Below, in pieces: positions 27,829 to 36,917 of a DNA stretch of 64,000 bases; position 1 is the stretch's first letter, and the number at the start of each line of letters is the position of its first letter. A model generated the notes under the pieces. The model searched no databases, was not told where the DNA came from, and saw nothing but the letters and a program-made list of their open reading frames with translations. Source of the stretch: an uncultured Mesonia sp. (GTDB taxonomy: Bacteria; Bacteroidota; Bacteroidia; Flavobacteriales; Flavobacteriaceae); contig CATQIB010000007.1 in NCBI GenBank assembly GCA_958296185.1, positions 1 through 64,000 of the forward strand. The letters are read 5' to 3'. The translations under genes were made by a program, and so were the position numbers.

Positions 27829-28003
27829 GACCTAAGCCCTATAGCAGACTTCCTATTCCGAAGTCAAAAAACGCGTCGAACTCAATCGCTTTGCTTCTTT
27901 AAAATCCTTCAATCGTAGTTACCACTATGCTCTTGTATTTTAAAGATTGATTTCTTAGCGTTTTGACCTTCTCATAACGAAATTCTGCTATGGGGTTTAG
28001 GTC
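27829..28003. repeat. 175-base imperfect inverted repeat
   Basis: The left arm starts GACCTAAGCCCTATAGCAGA. The reverse complement of the right arm starts GACCTAAACCCCATAGCAGA. Similarity continues through the GAAGTCAAAA / GAAGGTCAAAA segments and the inner CTTTAAAAT / ATTTTAAAG arms around a central TACC. The whole stretch can fold into one long interrupted hairpin. It could be a MITE-like element or a structured RNA. Confidence 0.6.
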
Positions 28004-28243
28004 GTAGCCCGAAGCGACCCGCAGGCTCGCAAAACATTAAGTAGCGGTAACACCCCAAAAAAACACTTGCGCGATAGCGCAAAACCTAATTGGGGTTTGG
28101 GGTGATAGAGTAGCTACGGGTGAGGAATGCGTGAAATGTGTGCAATAAAACAAATAAATAGTGCCAGCGAGGACGTGTCGCCGCAGTGGGGCTATTTATG
28201 GTATATGCAAGCCATACCTGTAAAAGTGTTATTTGTATTTAAG

Positions 28244-28269
28244 ACCTCTCGACTGCGCTCGAGGTGACA
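28244..28269. repeat. Short REP-like palindrome
   Basis: ACCTCTCGACTGCGCTCGAGGT with GACA following is an imperfect palindrome. It is of the kind I associate with dispersed intergenic repeats in flavobacterial genomes. Only one copy is in this window. Confidence 0.4.
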
Positions 28270-28578
28270 ATGGAAAATCGATGCTGGCTTGCAGATATGT
28301 TTTATGGAACTAAATGGAACAACTGACGAACACCTTATTACCTGCCTTCCCGAATGTTTATTGTTTGTACTGCTGTTTAATTGAAAGAGAAAACCCGAGG
28401 GCAAAGGCAAAAAGCACGAGCAATAGTTTTGAACTTCGTTTCTTTAAAAATCCTATGCTTAATAAAACTATTGCTGGTGCTGCGCGGAACCGTAGGCTTT
28501 TGCGATTGAATGAGTGTAGCGCGCGGAACGAATGAATGAGCGAGTGCCGAAGGTGGGGCTTTTAGTGTGTTTCATTTA

Positions 28579-29712
28579 CTACCAATAGTTTTTCTTTTTA
28601 GATTTTAACGTATCTCTATCAACATCCTTTAGCAGATCGACTTCTTTTTCTATAAAGGGGTCGTACCAATCTGCTTTTTCCTTTGCCCATTTAATCCACT
28701 CTTGTTTATCGGGATCAAGCGTTTTTGAATCAAGTGCATATTTTTCAAACTCATTGATGTAGTTTCTCAGGTATTGAGATTTATGCCATCGAGATGCGGT
28801 ATCAAATAATTGTTGAAAACGATTCAATTCATTATCCTTTAATGCTTGTAGTTGCTTTTCTCTTTCTCTTTCTTCCTCAATTTTTTTACGCCATAGAGCT
28901 CTTTGGATTGCTTGTTCCTCATCTTTTTTGGCCCTGATTTCTAGCCAAGAAAGAATATCAAGAACTCTTTCTTCTAATTGTTTAGTTTTTGAATCCGCCC
29001 ATTCTTTTATAGGTGAGTAATCATCAATTTTTAAGCATAATCTACCCGTGGGAACAAAAACGTAAGAGTCCCAACTTCGATTGTCTTCTCGTTTTACTCT
29101 CTTTGATTTCTCCGTGATGCGTATTGAGTAGGATTGCCCATTTATGGTTACTTCTGTCTTTTTATTTGAGGAAATCTTGTAACCTCTTTTGTCAAAAACT
29201 TTAAGTAACGTATCAAATATTCTGAGGGCTCTTGGGACTAAGCTTTCTGACACATTTATATTCAAAGCATCTGATGAATCCACATCGCTACTCCAGCCAC
29301 CTCGTTTTCGTATTATCTTCAACTGTTTGTGATACTCTTTGGTGGCCGTTACATACTTATGCGGTTTTGATATGCGATCTGGAACTGTAAACGTCAAATC
29401 CTCTATTTCCTTAAGTTCCTTTTTCCTTAAAGCCATCTGAGAATTGATATGGTTGCCCCCAGAAACGACAGAGATAGACTTCTCTAAAGTGATTTGGGGA
29501 TTATCGTCTTGCTTAGGCAGTTTTGTTTTAGTTACTTTTTTATTGAATTTAATTTTAGACCAATATCCATTTTTAGGTAATGGAATGTTATTCTTTTTGC
29601 AAATCTTACGTATACCATTGTCAGAAAACCCATATTCTTTAGCAATATGGGTAACTGGTTTACTCCAAACTAAATCATATAGTTGTTTTCTTGTTAAAAT
29701 ATTTTCTGACAT
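28579..29712 (-). CDS. Helix-turn-helix / coiled-coil protein in the pAgo operon
   Basis: A 377-residue protein. Residues 5-50 form a helix-turn-helix region (LTRKQLYDLVWSKPVTHIAK then YGFSDNGIRKICKKN, ending PLPKNGYWSK), a start seen in a widespread uncharacterised family. A long charged coiled coil (about residues 255-310, EEEREREKQLQALKDNE) and an acidic/aromatic C-terminal part follow. No nuclease motif is evident. It lies 7 bases downstream of the helicase gene on the same strand, so it is the third gene of the pAgo-helicase operon. A DNA-binding or scaffold role is inferred. Confidence 0.7.
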   Translation of the reverse strand: MSENILTRKQLYDLVWSKPVTHIAKEYGFSDNGIRKICKKNNIPLPKNGYWSKIKFNKKVTKTKLPKQDDNPQITLEKSISVVSGGNHINSQMALRKKELKEIEDLTFTVPDRISKPHKYVTATKEYHKQLKIIRKRGGWSSDVDSSDALNINVSESLVPRALRIFDTLLKVFDKRGYKISSNKKTEVTINGQSYSIRITEKSKRVKREDNRSWDSYVFVPTGRLCLKIDDYSPIKEWADSKTKQLEERVLDILSWLEIRAKKDEEQAIQRALWRKKIEEEREREKQLQALKDNELNRFQQLFDTASRWHKSQYLRNYINEFEKYALDSKTLDPDKQEWIKWAKEKADWYDPFIEKEVDLLKDVDRDTLKSKKKNYW

Positions 29713-29719
29713 TATAAAA

Positions 29720-31438
29720 TTATTTAATTGATAAAACTTTCATTCTTGCTCTGATTGATTTGGTTGAGCGTTCTAGGGTTGTTGCGATCCCTTTGATAGT
29801 AATACCATCACGTAACCCCTGTTTTAGTATTTGGTCTTGTTCAAACGTCCAAGGTGTAAAGGCTTTCGGGTACTTTTTTTGAATTTCTTTTGCAATAGGG
29901 GAATTTTCATCGATTTGTTGATCTTCTTCTGCCGGGACGGTAATAGGTTTAATATTGGGGGATGATTTAAAATAATCGGGAATGTAATTTTCTGGAATTA
30001 CCAATGTATTCTTCGCCCTTGTTATGGCTACATATAAGAGATTTATTTCTTCATTTATTCTATCTGCTAATAAACCTTCGTATTCGTCTTGTAGGTGCTG
30101 TATTCTATCTTTATCAATAAAATCTGCTGCCAACTTTACCGCATCATATTCCATACCTTTACTGCGGTGCACGGTTGAAAAGATGATTTCTGCTTCATCC
30201 TTTCTATCGCTATTGATGTGCTTTGTTTTAATTTCCTTAATAATGGCAGGAATTTTATCGCCGTATTTTTTTACTACCTCTACCATTAGGCCCAATTGAA
30301 CATCTTCGGTTTGCTTAATATAATCCTCTAAATCCTCTAAATCCTTCATCCCCTTAATCAGTGTATCTCTAATCAGATGTTTTTTGTCTTGATATAGATT
30401 TAAAATATCGTAAAGCGATGCCCCATCTTCAGCATAAGTATAAGAATTAATATTGCCCTCAAAGTAAATTTTAGATGCTTTGTTTTCTTCAACAACATAT
30501 TCTATTGCATTGACTAATAAACCTAAATTGGTTCGTGCTAATATTGCTTTTGTTTCAATTGTATCACAATTTCCCTTACCTTGAATTGATACCGCATTGT
30601 ACTCCACTACATTTCGTTTTAGGTCTAATGTGCTTTTGGCTAAATCTGCAATATCTTGATTAAACCTAAAACTGGTAGATAAGTTGTATGTCTTAAACTT
30701 TGCCTTTTCTAAAGAGTTTACCGCATATCGCCAGGAATAGATTTGTTGATGTGTATCGCCTACAATTACCTTAGTTGCCTCTTGGCTCATAAAAATATCG
30801 AGCATAGCTGCTGAGGCATCTTGACCTTCATCAAATAGTATGTAATCATACTTTAATTTAGGAAAAGAGAGTTGGTACTTTTTGAGGTAGAAATCGTGTA
30901 TGATATCTATTTCACCTTTATCCATTCGTTCGATGAAGTATTCTGTTTTTTCAACTATGGTGTCTAAATACTTTGAAACAAAACCTTTTGCCTTTGGGTC
31001 TGTTAGTGTTTCCAAATATTTTAAATCGCTTACTCTTTCAGCATCACTATTACAGTAATATGATGCTAACTTGTTGATGTGATTTGCTAATATGTACGCA
31101 CCGTGACGTTGTGAATCTTCGAATAAACCTAATATTGGTACTAACTCGTGTGACTTGTATCCTTGGCAGACTCTATAATTGTGTTTCCTAACTATGTAAC
31201 GATGTGCCAGAGAGTGAGCAGTTTCTACTTTAACGTTGGATAAGCCCTTTTGTTTAAACTTGTGTATTGCTTCTGTTTTAACAGATTTATTAAATACCAA
31301 GTATAGAATTTTAGCTGTTTTGGGTCTGCTTGCAGCATATTCAATTACTGTAGTCGTTTTGCCCGAACCAGCAATAGCGTTAATACGAATGTTGCCCTCA
31401 GAATTGATTATAGCCTTTTGTTCTTTAGTTAATTTCAT
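29720..31438 (-). CDS. SF1 UvrD/FBH1-like helicase partnered with pAgo
   Basis: The chosen start at 31438 (MKLTKEQKAI) lies 2 bases after the pAgo stop; an in-frame ATG at 31453 would overlap it. Numbering from 31453, Walker A is IAGSGKTTT (about residues 27-35) and Walker B is FDEGQD (208-212, Gly where UvrD has Ala/Tyr). Motif III is VGDTHQQIYSWR, with VHRSKGMEYD and LYVAITRAKN near the end. After the helicase core comes a separate tail, FTPWTFEQDQILKQGLRDG then SIRARMKVL, resembling a SANT/GcrA-like DNA-binding helix bundle. At about 575 residues it is shorter than UvrD (about 720). It probably unwinds DNA selected by the Argonaute (inference). Confidence 0.85.
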   Translation of the reverse strand: MKLTKEQKAIINSEGNIRINAIAGSGKTTTVIEYAASRPKTAKILYLVFNKSVKTEAIHKFKQKGLSNVKVETAHSLAHRYIVRKHNYRVCQGYKSHELVPILGLFEDSQRHGAYILANHINKLASYYCNSDAERVSDLKYLETLTDPKAKGFVSKYLDTIVEKTEYFIERMDKGEIDIIHDFYLKKYQLSFPKLKYDYILFDEGQDASAAMLDIFMSQEATKVIVGDTHQQIYSWRYAVNSLEKAKFKTYNLSTSFRFNQDIADLAKSTLDLKRNVVEYNAVSIQGKGNCDTIETKAILARTNLGLLVNAIEYVVEENKASKIYFEGNINSYTYAEDGASLYDILNLYQDKKHLIRDTLIKGMKDLEDLEDYIKQTEDVQLGLMVEVVKKYGDKIPAIIKEIKTKHINSDRKDEAEIIFSTVHRSKGMEYDAVKLAADFIDKDRIQHLQDEYEGLLADRINEEINLLYVAITRAKNTLVIPENYIPDYFKSSPNIKPITVPAEEDQQIDENSPIAKEIQKKYPKAFTPWTFEQDQILKQGLRDGITIKGIATTLERSTKSIRARMKVLSIK

Positions 31439-31440
31439 AA

Positions 31441-33528
31441 TTATAAAAACCAAAGTTTATTTTTTGCTTCCTCATCAATATCGTTTTTAAAACGTGGTAC
31501 TAATTGTGCAACCATTTCAGGGTATTTAATTGTTATAGGTACATTTTGAGGTTTTAAGGATTTCCAGTACAATCTACTAAACTGAAAAACTTGTGTTAGC
31601 AACTCAGTAATTACATTTTCATCTTCAAAAGCATCTTCATTAGGGCTACTCATACTGACTTTAATTGGAAATGGAAAGCCATCAGAATCATAAAAGCGTT
31701 CGCCTTCAAATCTACCGTTGTTAAATAACAAAAATTTACGCTCGCCTAAGCGTATGAATGTACCGCTATAAGGCATCAGATTATCTACAAAATCTGTGTC
31801 GTATGCTATGATGTCTTTAGTTTCAGTTTTATTGATATTAAGAATGTAAATAGGCTTGTTTTCCAAGTTAAGGTTATGCATACCTTCAAGAATGGGTTGC
31901 ATTTCTTTTTTACTCATTTCCTTATAAAAGTGAATCACAATCTTATCTGCTTCGGTCTGGTTAAAAAATGTTCGGATTGCTGTAACGATGCTTCCTGCTA
32001 ATACCTCAGTTTCTGTTTTTGAAAAACAATTGAACCTATTGAAAATACCATTATTTTGAAAGCTAAATGCACTTGCTACATAACGGTGATTTTTTTCTTG
32101 ATTAGTAAATGCGCCTACACCAATAACCAATTCTTTCTTTTCGGTAAGCGCGAGTTTCCAAGGTTTACCGCCTAATTTAGCGTGAATGGCCAATGAAATG
32201 TTGTTTAGGTGCCATTGATAGTTATTGATGTTGCGTTGTAAATCTTCAAAATCTATAGCTTGGGTCATAATGTCTTCTTTAAGACATAATTCTTTTAACT
32301 GATAATAAATATTCTTTAGTTCGGGGTCGGATTCAAAACGGGTGTATGGGCTAATGTAAAATGCGAGGTATGCAACTGATGGATCCCATTTTAAATCACC
32401 AAGTTTTTCTTCTATTTCAGGAATTGGGTTTTTCTTATTTTCAAATTCTATGAAGTGCTTTGGTGCTGAATTGACAGGAATATCGATGAATTTTTTTAAA
32501 CCTTGGTAGTATTTACCTGTCCCTTTTTTAAGATACCCCCATAGTTTTTTTATGGTTGCCTCGTGTTCTTTGTGATAAATAAAAAAGAATTTGATGTTTG
32601 GATTGGGTGGCCTAAAATAAGGTCTGTATCTATTAAGTTCTAATTTTGGTGTGATGCCAGTTTGCTTATTACCCTGAGCATTTTTACCATATTCTAATAG
32701 ACCTTTGTCTTTAGGTATATGACCTATGCGGCTTAATGGAGCATCTATAAATTCTTGACTTCTAAAATCGCATATCTTTTTAAAATCTTCGGTATAAAGG
32801 TATTCTTTGGTGAATTTTTCAATTTTCTCAAGATATTGGGTATATCTGTTTTCAGTTTTTTCAAATTTAAAAGGAATGTTGAGCGCTCTTTGAAGTTTAG
32901 GATTTAAACGCGGGAACACTTCTTCTAAAATCAAACTGTTGTAGAATTCTTGTTTTTCAGGTGTATCTGTATCAACTTGTAGATTTACTACTCTATTTCT
33001 GTAAATAGCCTTGGTTGCCAGATGTGAATCTTCTAGTTCTAGTATTGATTTTTTTAAAATTTTTGATGTACCATTGTAAGACACGACCAACTCGGGGTGT
33101 TTTGAAACTTGGCCTATTTGAATTTTAAGCGTGAATCTATCGTAATAGTGATAGTCCTTATGATATCTGTCTTTATCTACTACCCAAACCTGTCTATCTT
33201 TAAGCACACCGTTTTTGCGATTAATGATGTTTAGGCTATCAAAATACTTTCTTATTTGAGTGTTAAGAAACTGCTTGTACAGGTCTAGATTGGCATTGTT
33301 ACAATCTACTTTTAAAGCTTTGAAGTCTTTTTTGGGTGTTGTAAAAGTGGTATAAATTTCTTCTTTCCCCTCTAATTCTTCCTTACTGAACACATCGGTT
33401 ATGTTATATGGAAACTTTCTGTAATGAATGGTGTCTACACCTTCTTCTTTATTGAGTGACACGTAAAAAGTTAAAAGCTTACGAGGCCAATTGAAGTTAA
33501 GTATGTTGAATTTGATGTGTTCTTTCAT
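31441..33528 (-). CDS. Long prokaryotic Argonaute, catalytically inactive
   Basis: A 695-residue protein. The MID-PIWI half is clear. Tyr408, Lys412 and Gln423 with Lys451 (AKLGGKPWKL) have the spacing of the guide 5'-phosphate pocket (R/Y-x3-K-x10-Q, then a PIWI Lys). The PIWI catalytic tetrad is lost: VIGVGAF has Gly472 where the first Asp (GxD) belongs, and VIHFYKE has Tyr535 where VIHRDG has Asp. It should therefore bind a guide and target but not cut. Length and dead PIWI fit long-B-type pAgos, which work with separate effectors. It is first in a tight operon with the helicase and HTH protein, 64 bases after rhuM. Confidence 0.85.
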   Translation of the reverse strand: MKEHIKFNILNFNWPRKLLTFYVSLNKEEGVDTIHYRKFPYNITDVFSKEELEGKEEIYTTFTTPKKDFKALKVDCNNANLDLYKQFLNTQIRKYFDSLNIINRKNGVLKDRQVWVVDKDRYHKDYHYYDRFTLKIQIGQVSKHPELVVSYNGTSKILKKSILELEDSHLATKAIYRNRVVNLQVDTDTPEKQEFYNSLILEEVFPRLNPKLQRALNIPFKFEKTENRYTQYLEKIEKFTKEYLYTEDFKKICDFRSQEFIDAPLSRIGHIPKDKGLLEYGKNAQGNKQTGITPKLELNRYRPYFRPPNPNIKFFFIYHKEHEATIKKLWGYLKKGTGKYYQGLKKFIDIPVNSAPKHFIEFENKKNPIPEIEEKLGDLKWDPSVAYLAFYISPYTRFESDPELKNIYYQLKELCLKEDIMTQAIDFEDLQRNINNYQWHLNNISLAIHAKLGGKPWKLALTEKKELVIGVGAFTNQEKNHRYVASAFSFQNNGIFNRFNCFSKTETEVLAGSIVTAIRTFFNQTEADKIVIHFYKEMSKKEMQPILEGMHNLNLENKPIYILNINKTETKDIIAYDTDFVDNLMPYSGTFIRLGERKFLLFNNGRFEGERFYDSDGFPFPIKVSMSSPNEDAFEDENVITELLTQVFQFSRLYWKSLKPQNVPITIKYPEMVAQLVPRFKNDIDEEAKNKLWFL

Positions 33529-33592
33529 AACATATTATTTTTTTAGTTTACATATTGGGCTTGGGGTTTTTTGTAATTATTATACTTCGTTA

Positions 33593-34621
33593 TTAATTAT
33601 TTCCTGAGTTTTTTGCTTGTTTTAGATGCTTGTCAAAATCTGAAATGATTTTTTGGGTTTTATTAAATGTATCATATTCTTTAGCTGCTTTTGCAACTGC
33701 CTGTTTGTTTGAAATACGTCCTTTACCTTCTAATATTTGATATTCGTTAAAGTTTAAAAACTTGTCCACGCTTTCTGCAAGACCTTGCATAGTAAAGGTG
33801 TTACGTCTTTTGATTAGGTTTTCGATATAATCGAAGTAGCCAGAAACGTTGCGCTCTAGTTCTTTAATTTCGTCTTCTTCGAGATAGTTTTTTGCGATTT
33901 TAGCATCGGTTTTTAAGACTCTGCCGTCTGGTGCATTTTTATAGGTGGTTAAGCCCATTTTTGGCTTTTTGCTGTCTGCTCTTTTATGAATGATTTCGGC
34001 TGCTGTTTGTCCTGTAATGGCGAAATGAAACTTGTTTTGCACCATTGCATAAAAGTTTTTAGTAATCTCGCTTTTAGGATTATAATCAATACTACACTCT
34101 GCAAATATTTGTGTTACTTGATGGTAAATGCGTTGCTCACTAGCACGTATAGAGCGTACTCTATCGAGTAACTCTCTAAAATAGTCTTTGCCGAATGTGC
34201 TTTGTGCTTGTTTTAAACGGTTATCATCTAAAACAAAGCCTTTTATAATATATTCGCGTAAGGTTTTGGTGGCCCATATACGAAATTGTGTACCCTGAAG
34301 CGATTTTACACGATAGCCCACAGAAATAATAACGTCTAGATTGTAAAATTTGGTGGTATGTGTTTGTGTTTTACCCTTTATAGCACCGTGTTTTGTGGTT
34401 GTTCGGAAATTCCGAACAACCTCTTCTTCTATGAGTTCACCTTCTTGAAATACATTAGAAATATGCTCGCTAATGGTAGATTTTGCTCTGCCAAACAATT
34501 CTTGCATCCCTTCTTGTGTGAGCCAAACGGTTTCGTCTAAAATAAGTACTTGCAAGTTTACCTCGCCTTGCGGTGTTGTGTAAAGTAAAAACTCGCTTTC
34601 TTGTGGTAATTGGTTTGCCAT
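33593..34621 (-). CDS. rhuM: RhuM family protein
   Basis: A 342-residue protein with the family signature: an N-terminal TVWLTQEGMQELFGRAKSTI helix-turn-helix-like region, VVRNFRTTTKHGAIKGKTQ, YNLDVIISVGYRVKSLQGTQ and RIWATKTLREYIIKGF. RhuM proteins occur widely in pathogenicity and defence islands and near restriction systems. Their molecular role is unknown. It sits between the restriction-modification genes and pAgo on the same strand. Confidence 0.85.
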   Translation of the reverse strand: MANQLPQESEFLLYTTPQGEVNLQVLILDETVWLTQEGMQELFGRAKSTISEHISNVFQEGELIEEEVVRNFRTTTKHGAIKGKTQTHTTKFYNLDVIISVGYRVKSLQGTQFRIWATKTLREYIIKGFVLDDNRLKQAQSTFGKDYFRELLDRVRSIRASEQRIYHQVTQIFAECSIDYNPKSEITKNFYAMVQNKFHFAITGQTAAEIIHKRADSKKPKMGLTTYKNAPDGRVLKTDAKIAKNYLEEDEIKELERNVSGYFDYIENLIKRRNTFTMQGLAESVDKFLNFNEYQILEGKGRISNKQAVAKAAKEYDTFNKTQKIISDFDKHLKQAKNSGNN

Positions 34622-34700
34622 ACTACTAGTTATTTCAATTTATTTTACGAACTATTAACCTGCTTTTGTACGTTATAATGTTAATCATTAATTCTGCTAT

Positions 34701-36917
34701 TTAAGAAATTTTCATTTCTAAAAATTGATTCAAACTTTTTCTCAATAAATCTCTACATTCTTCAGCTGATTTTAAATCTAAAGTGCTGACGTGTGCTGCT
34801 TTATTTCTATATTCTTTTTGAATTGTCTGTATCTGATTTAAGAAATCTTCACTTGTAATTTCTTCTTGAAAATAGGTTGTGCAAAATGCTCTGAAATGTT
34901 GTAGTAAGAGACTTTTTTTATAGGTACTTCCTTTTGGCTTCATTAAGTTTAAAATCCAATGCATATCTCCTAAAGGATAATGTGTATTGTTTCTTTTGAC
35001 ATATAAAGCAAATTTTGCTGCCTTTGTTCTATTTTCTATGTCATAAGTTACAAGTTCTTCAATATTTACATTGGCTAAACCTTCTGAATGATATTTTTGA
35101 AATAGTTTTATTAATATCTCATTTTCTAGTGTTCGGCAATATTGTAATACAAAAGGTGAAAAGTCAGGTTCTTTAAGATTGACTAATTCATCATATAAAA
35201 ATTCTGCTAAGGGTAAGAATTTTTTTGATGATGGATGTAATTCTTCCCATAAATGAAGCCAGCGTTGTGTAAGTAATTCATATTCTTCAATGGTTTCTCG
35301 CTTTTCATCTAAAACCGATTTAATGCGCCTATCTAAAGATGATAACAGTAAGAAAATTTTTTCTTCATCATCTCTGTAGTTGGACTTGATTCTAATAAAA
35401 TCATCCTGTAATGTATTTAGTACTTCTAAAATAGAATCTAGCTTAGTTCCTATTTTTTGTAATTCGTCTAAAATCTTTTTGTCTCTATTCTCCAGTATTT
35501 GCTTGAACCCATCTATTGAAATGGCATTACGTTTATGCTCTTCTAGCTTTGCTTTATAATACTCTACTTGCTCTTTAAGTTGTTCTAGCTCTTCTTTGTC
35601 TGCGTGTTCTATAGCATCATCACCCCAACTACTAATATCCTCAATTGGAAATATTGGAATTTTAATTCTTTTTAAACTTGAAATAGAAATTTGCGGAATT
35701 ACCGCTCCTGTTTGTAAATCTTCTGTTTGGGTTTTGAATATTTCTCTTCCTTTTTCTGTATCAAAATACACTTTGAGGTAATCATTATCTATACCTCTTA
35801 AAATGACCATATTATTGGATACTACGATTGGTGGATCATTTTGCTTAACTCTATATATTTTGCCTTGGTTAAAAACAGTTGAAATAAGTATATCACCAGG
35901 TTGTGCTAACGCCCTTTCTTCAGCTTTACTATCAAGCACATTTATATACCTTGACTTTTCACTCACAAGAACGGTATTATCTTTTATATCAATTGGTCTA
36001 ATTAACAGATAATTGCCTTGAGCTTTTTTTCTATCCTGCTTTATGTATGCCCCTCTTATAATTTCTGCAAGGTCTTCTAAGTTTTTAGTTTCAAATTCAT
36101 CTATAAAATCATATTTACCTGAATTAAGGCTTAAATAATATTCAGGGTTAAGGCGATTTTCAAGGTCTTTTTTGGGTAATGTTAATGACAAATGATTTGT
36201 AATAGTATTTTTGATATCTTTCATTTTATCTATTACCCCAAAGTGCATATTCTCTGTATGTGTTTTTGTAAGATGTACTAGATAGCGTTTGACACTTGAA
36301 TATGAAGGATTAGCAACAGGTAAGGCTACTATAGCATTTATGTTTGGCATAATACTTTCTCTAACATTTGCCGATGATGCTGTAGTAAGAAATGCATTAC
36401 TAGAAAAGAGAAAGGCTTCTCCTTTTTCATTCAGTAACTCTAGTGTTTTAAGTGTAAACGCTTCTTCCGAAGACATTTTTTTACCTTGATAGTTTAGCCG
36501 TAATCCCAAAGGTATGTTCGCTACTATAAGGTCGTATGTGTTATAACCTGTATATGTTAAAGCATCTGCACTGTTAATTTCTGCATCAGGAATGAGTAAT
36601 TGCGTTATTTTGGCAATAGTAGTATTAATTTCTATACCTGTAAGTTTGGCGTCATCAAATTTATTATGAAGAAAATACAAGATATTACCTAATCCACAGC
36701 AAGGATCTAATACCGTTTTAGGTGTTTTAGATACAGAATTTGTAATTAAAGAAGAGAATTGATTAGGTGTATAGTGCATATACAATTGTCTATCTTCTTT
36801 TATATTTTCAAAGAAGGATTCTCTATAATCTTCATTGTTAGATTTTGCTAGTTCCTCTAGCACTGTAGCGTAGTGTTCTAAACCTGTTGTAAAATCTCTA
36901 CTTTGAAAATAACTCAT
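34701..36917 (-). CDS. Methylase-like / TRD-like / coiled-coil / HEPN-like fusion protein
   Basis: A 738-residue protein. The N-terminal part has a Rossmann methylase with motif I VLDPCCGLGNIL (about residues 69-80), but the catalytic NPPY/F is replaced by ANIPLG. A region at about residues 250-430 resembles a type I S-subunit target-recognition domain (GAYIKQDRK...ALAQPGDILISTV). A coiled coil follows (about 440-560). The C-terminal 150 residues are helical and end with RNKAAH (Arg704 to His709), the RxxxxH motif of HEPN RNases. It shares TAATG-type overlap with the S-subunit gene upstream. It may be a DNA-sensing effector of the restriction system. The HEPN call is tentative. Confidence 0.7.
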   Translation of the reverse strand: MSYFQSRDFTTGLEHYATVLEELAKSNNEDYRESFFENIKEDRQLYMHYTPNQFSSLITNSVSKTPKTVLDPCCGLGNILYFLHNKFDDAKLTGIEINTTIAKITQLLIPDAEINSADALTYTGYNTYDLIVANIPLGLRLNYQGKKMSSEEAFTLKTLELLNEKGEAFLFSSNAFLTTASSANVRESIMPNINAIVALPVANPSYSSVKRYLVHLTKTHTENMHFGVIDKMKDIKNTITNHLSLTLPKKDLENRLNPEYYLSLNSGKYDFIDEFETKNLEDLAEIIRGAYIKQDRKKAQGNYLLIRPIDIKDNTVLVSEKSRYINVLDSKAEERALAQPGDILISTVFNQGKIYRVKQNDPPIVVSNNMVILRGIDNDYLKVYFDTEKGREIFKTQTEDLQTGAVIPQISISSLKRIKIPIFPIEDISSWGDDAIEHADKEELEQLKEQVEYYKAKLEEHKRNAISIDGFKQILENRDKKILDELQKIGTKLDSILEVLNTLQDDFIRIKSNYRDDEEKIFLLLSSLDRRIKSVLDEKRETIEEYELLTQRWLHLWEELHPSSKKFLPLAEFLYDELVNLKEPDFSPFVLQYCRTLENEILIKLFQKYHSEGLANVNIEELVTYDIENRTKAAKFALYVKRNNTHYPLGDMHWILNLMKPKGSTYKKSLLLQHFRAFCTTYFQEEITSEDFLNQIQTIQKEYRNKAAHVSTLDLKSAEECRDLLRKSLNQFLEMKIS

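Larger units (their letters stand above)
27224..28578. other. 1.35-kb gene-free stretch of the island
   Basis: No convincing protein is encoded on either strand; short open frames have coding-unlike composition. Contents seen: an imperfect stem at about 27241-27278, a 175-base imperfect palindrome at 27829-28003, and a short CTCGACTGCGCTCGAG-type repeat at 28244-28269. An origin of transfer, a structured RNA or decayed cargo would all fit such a stretch. Confidence 0.45.

Noticed and set aside
28192-28535. Two overlapping open frames of about 72 residues
   Set aside because: Low-complexity, opposite strands overlapping each other, and covering a REP-like palindrome; not gene-like.
29720-31438. 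Housekeeping UvrD
   Set aside because: Shorter than UvrD, with a different C-terminus, and translationally linked to a pAgo inside an island.
34701-36917. Active HsdM methyltransferase
   Set aside because: Motif I is present but the catalytic NPPY/F is ANIPLG, and the protein has extra coiled-coil and helical domains; an active methylase is the gene at 38374-40449.
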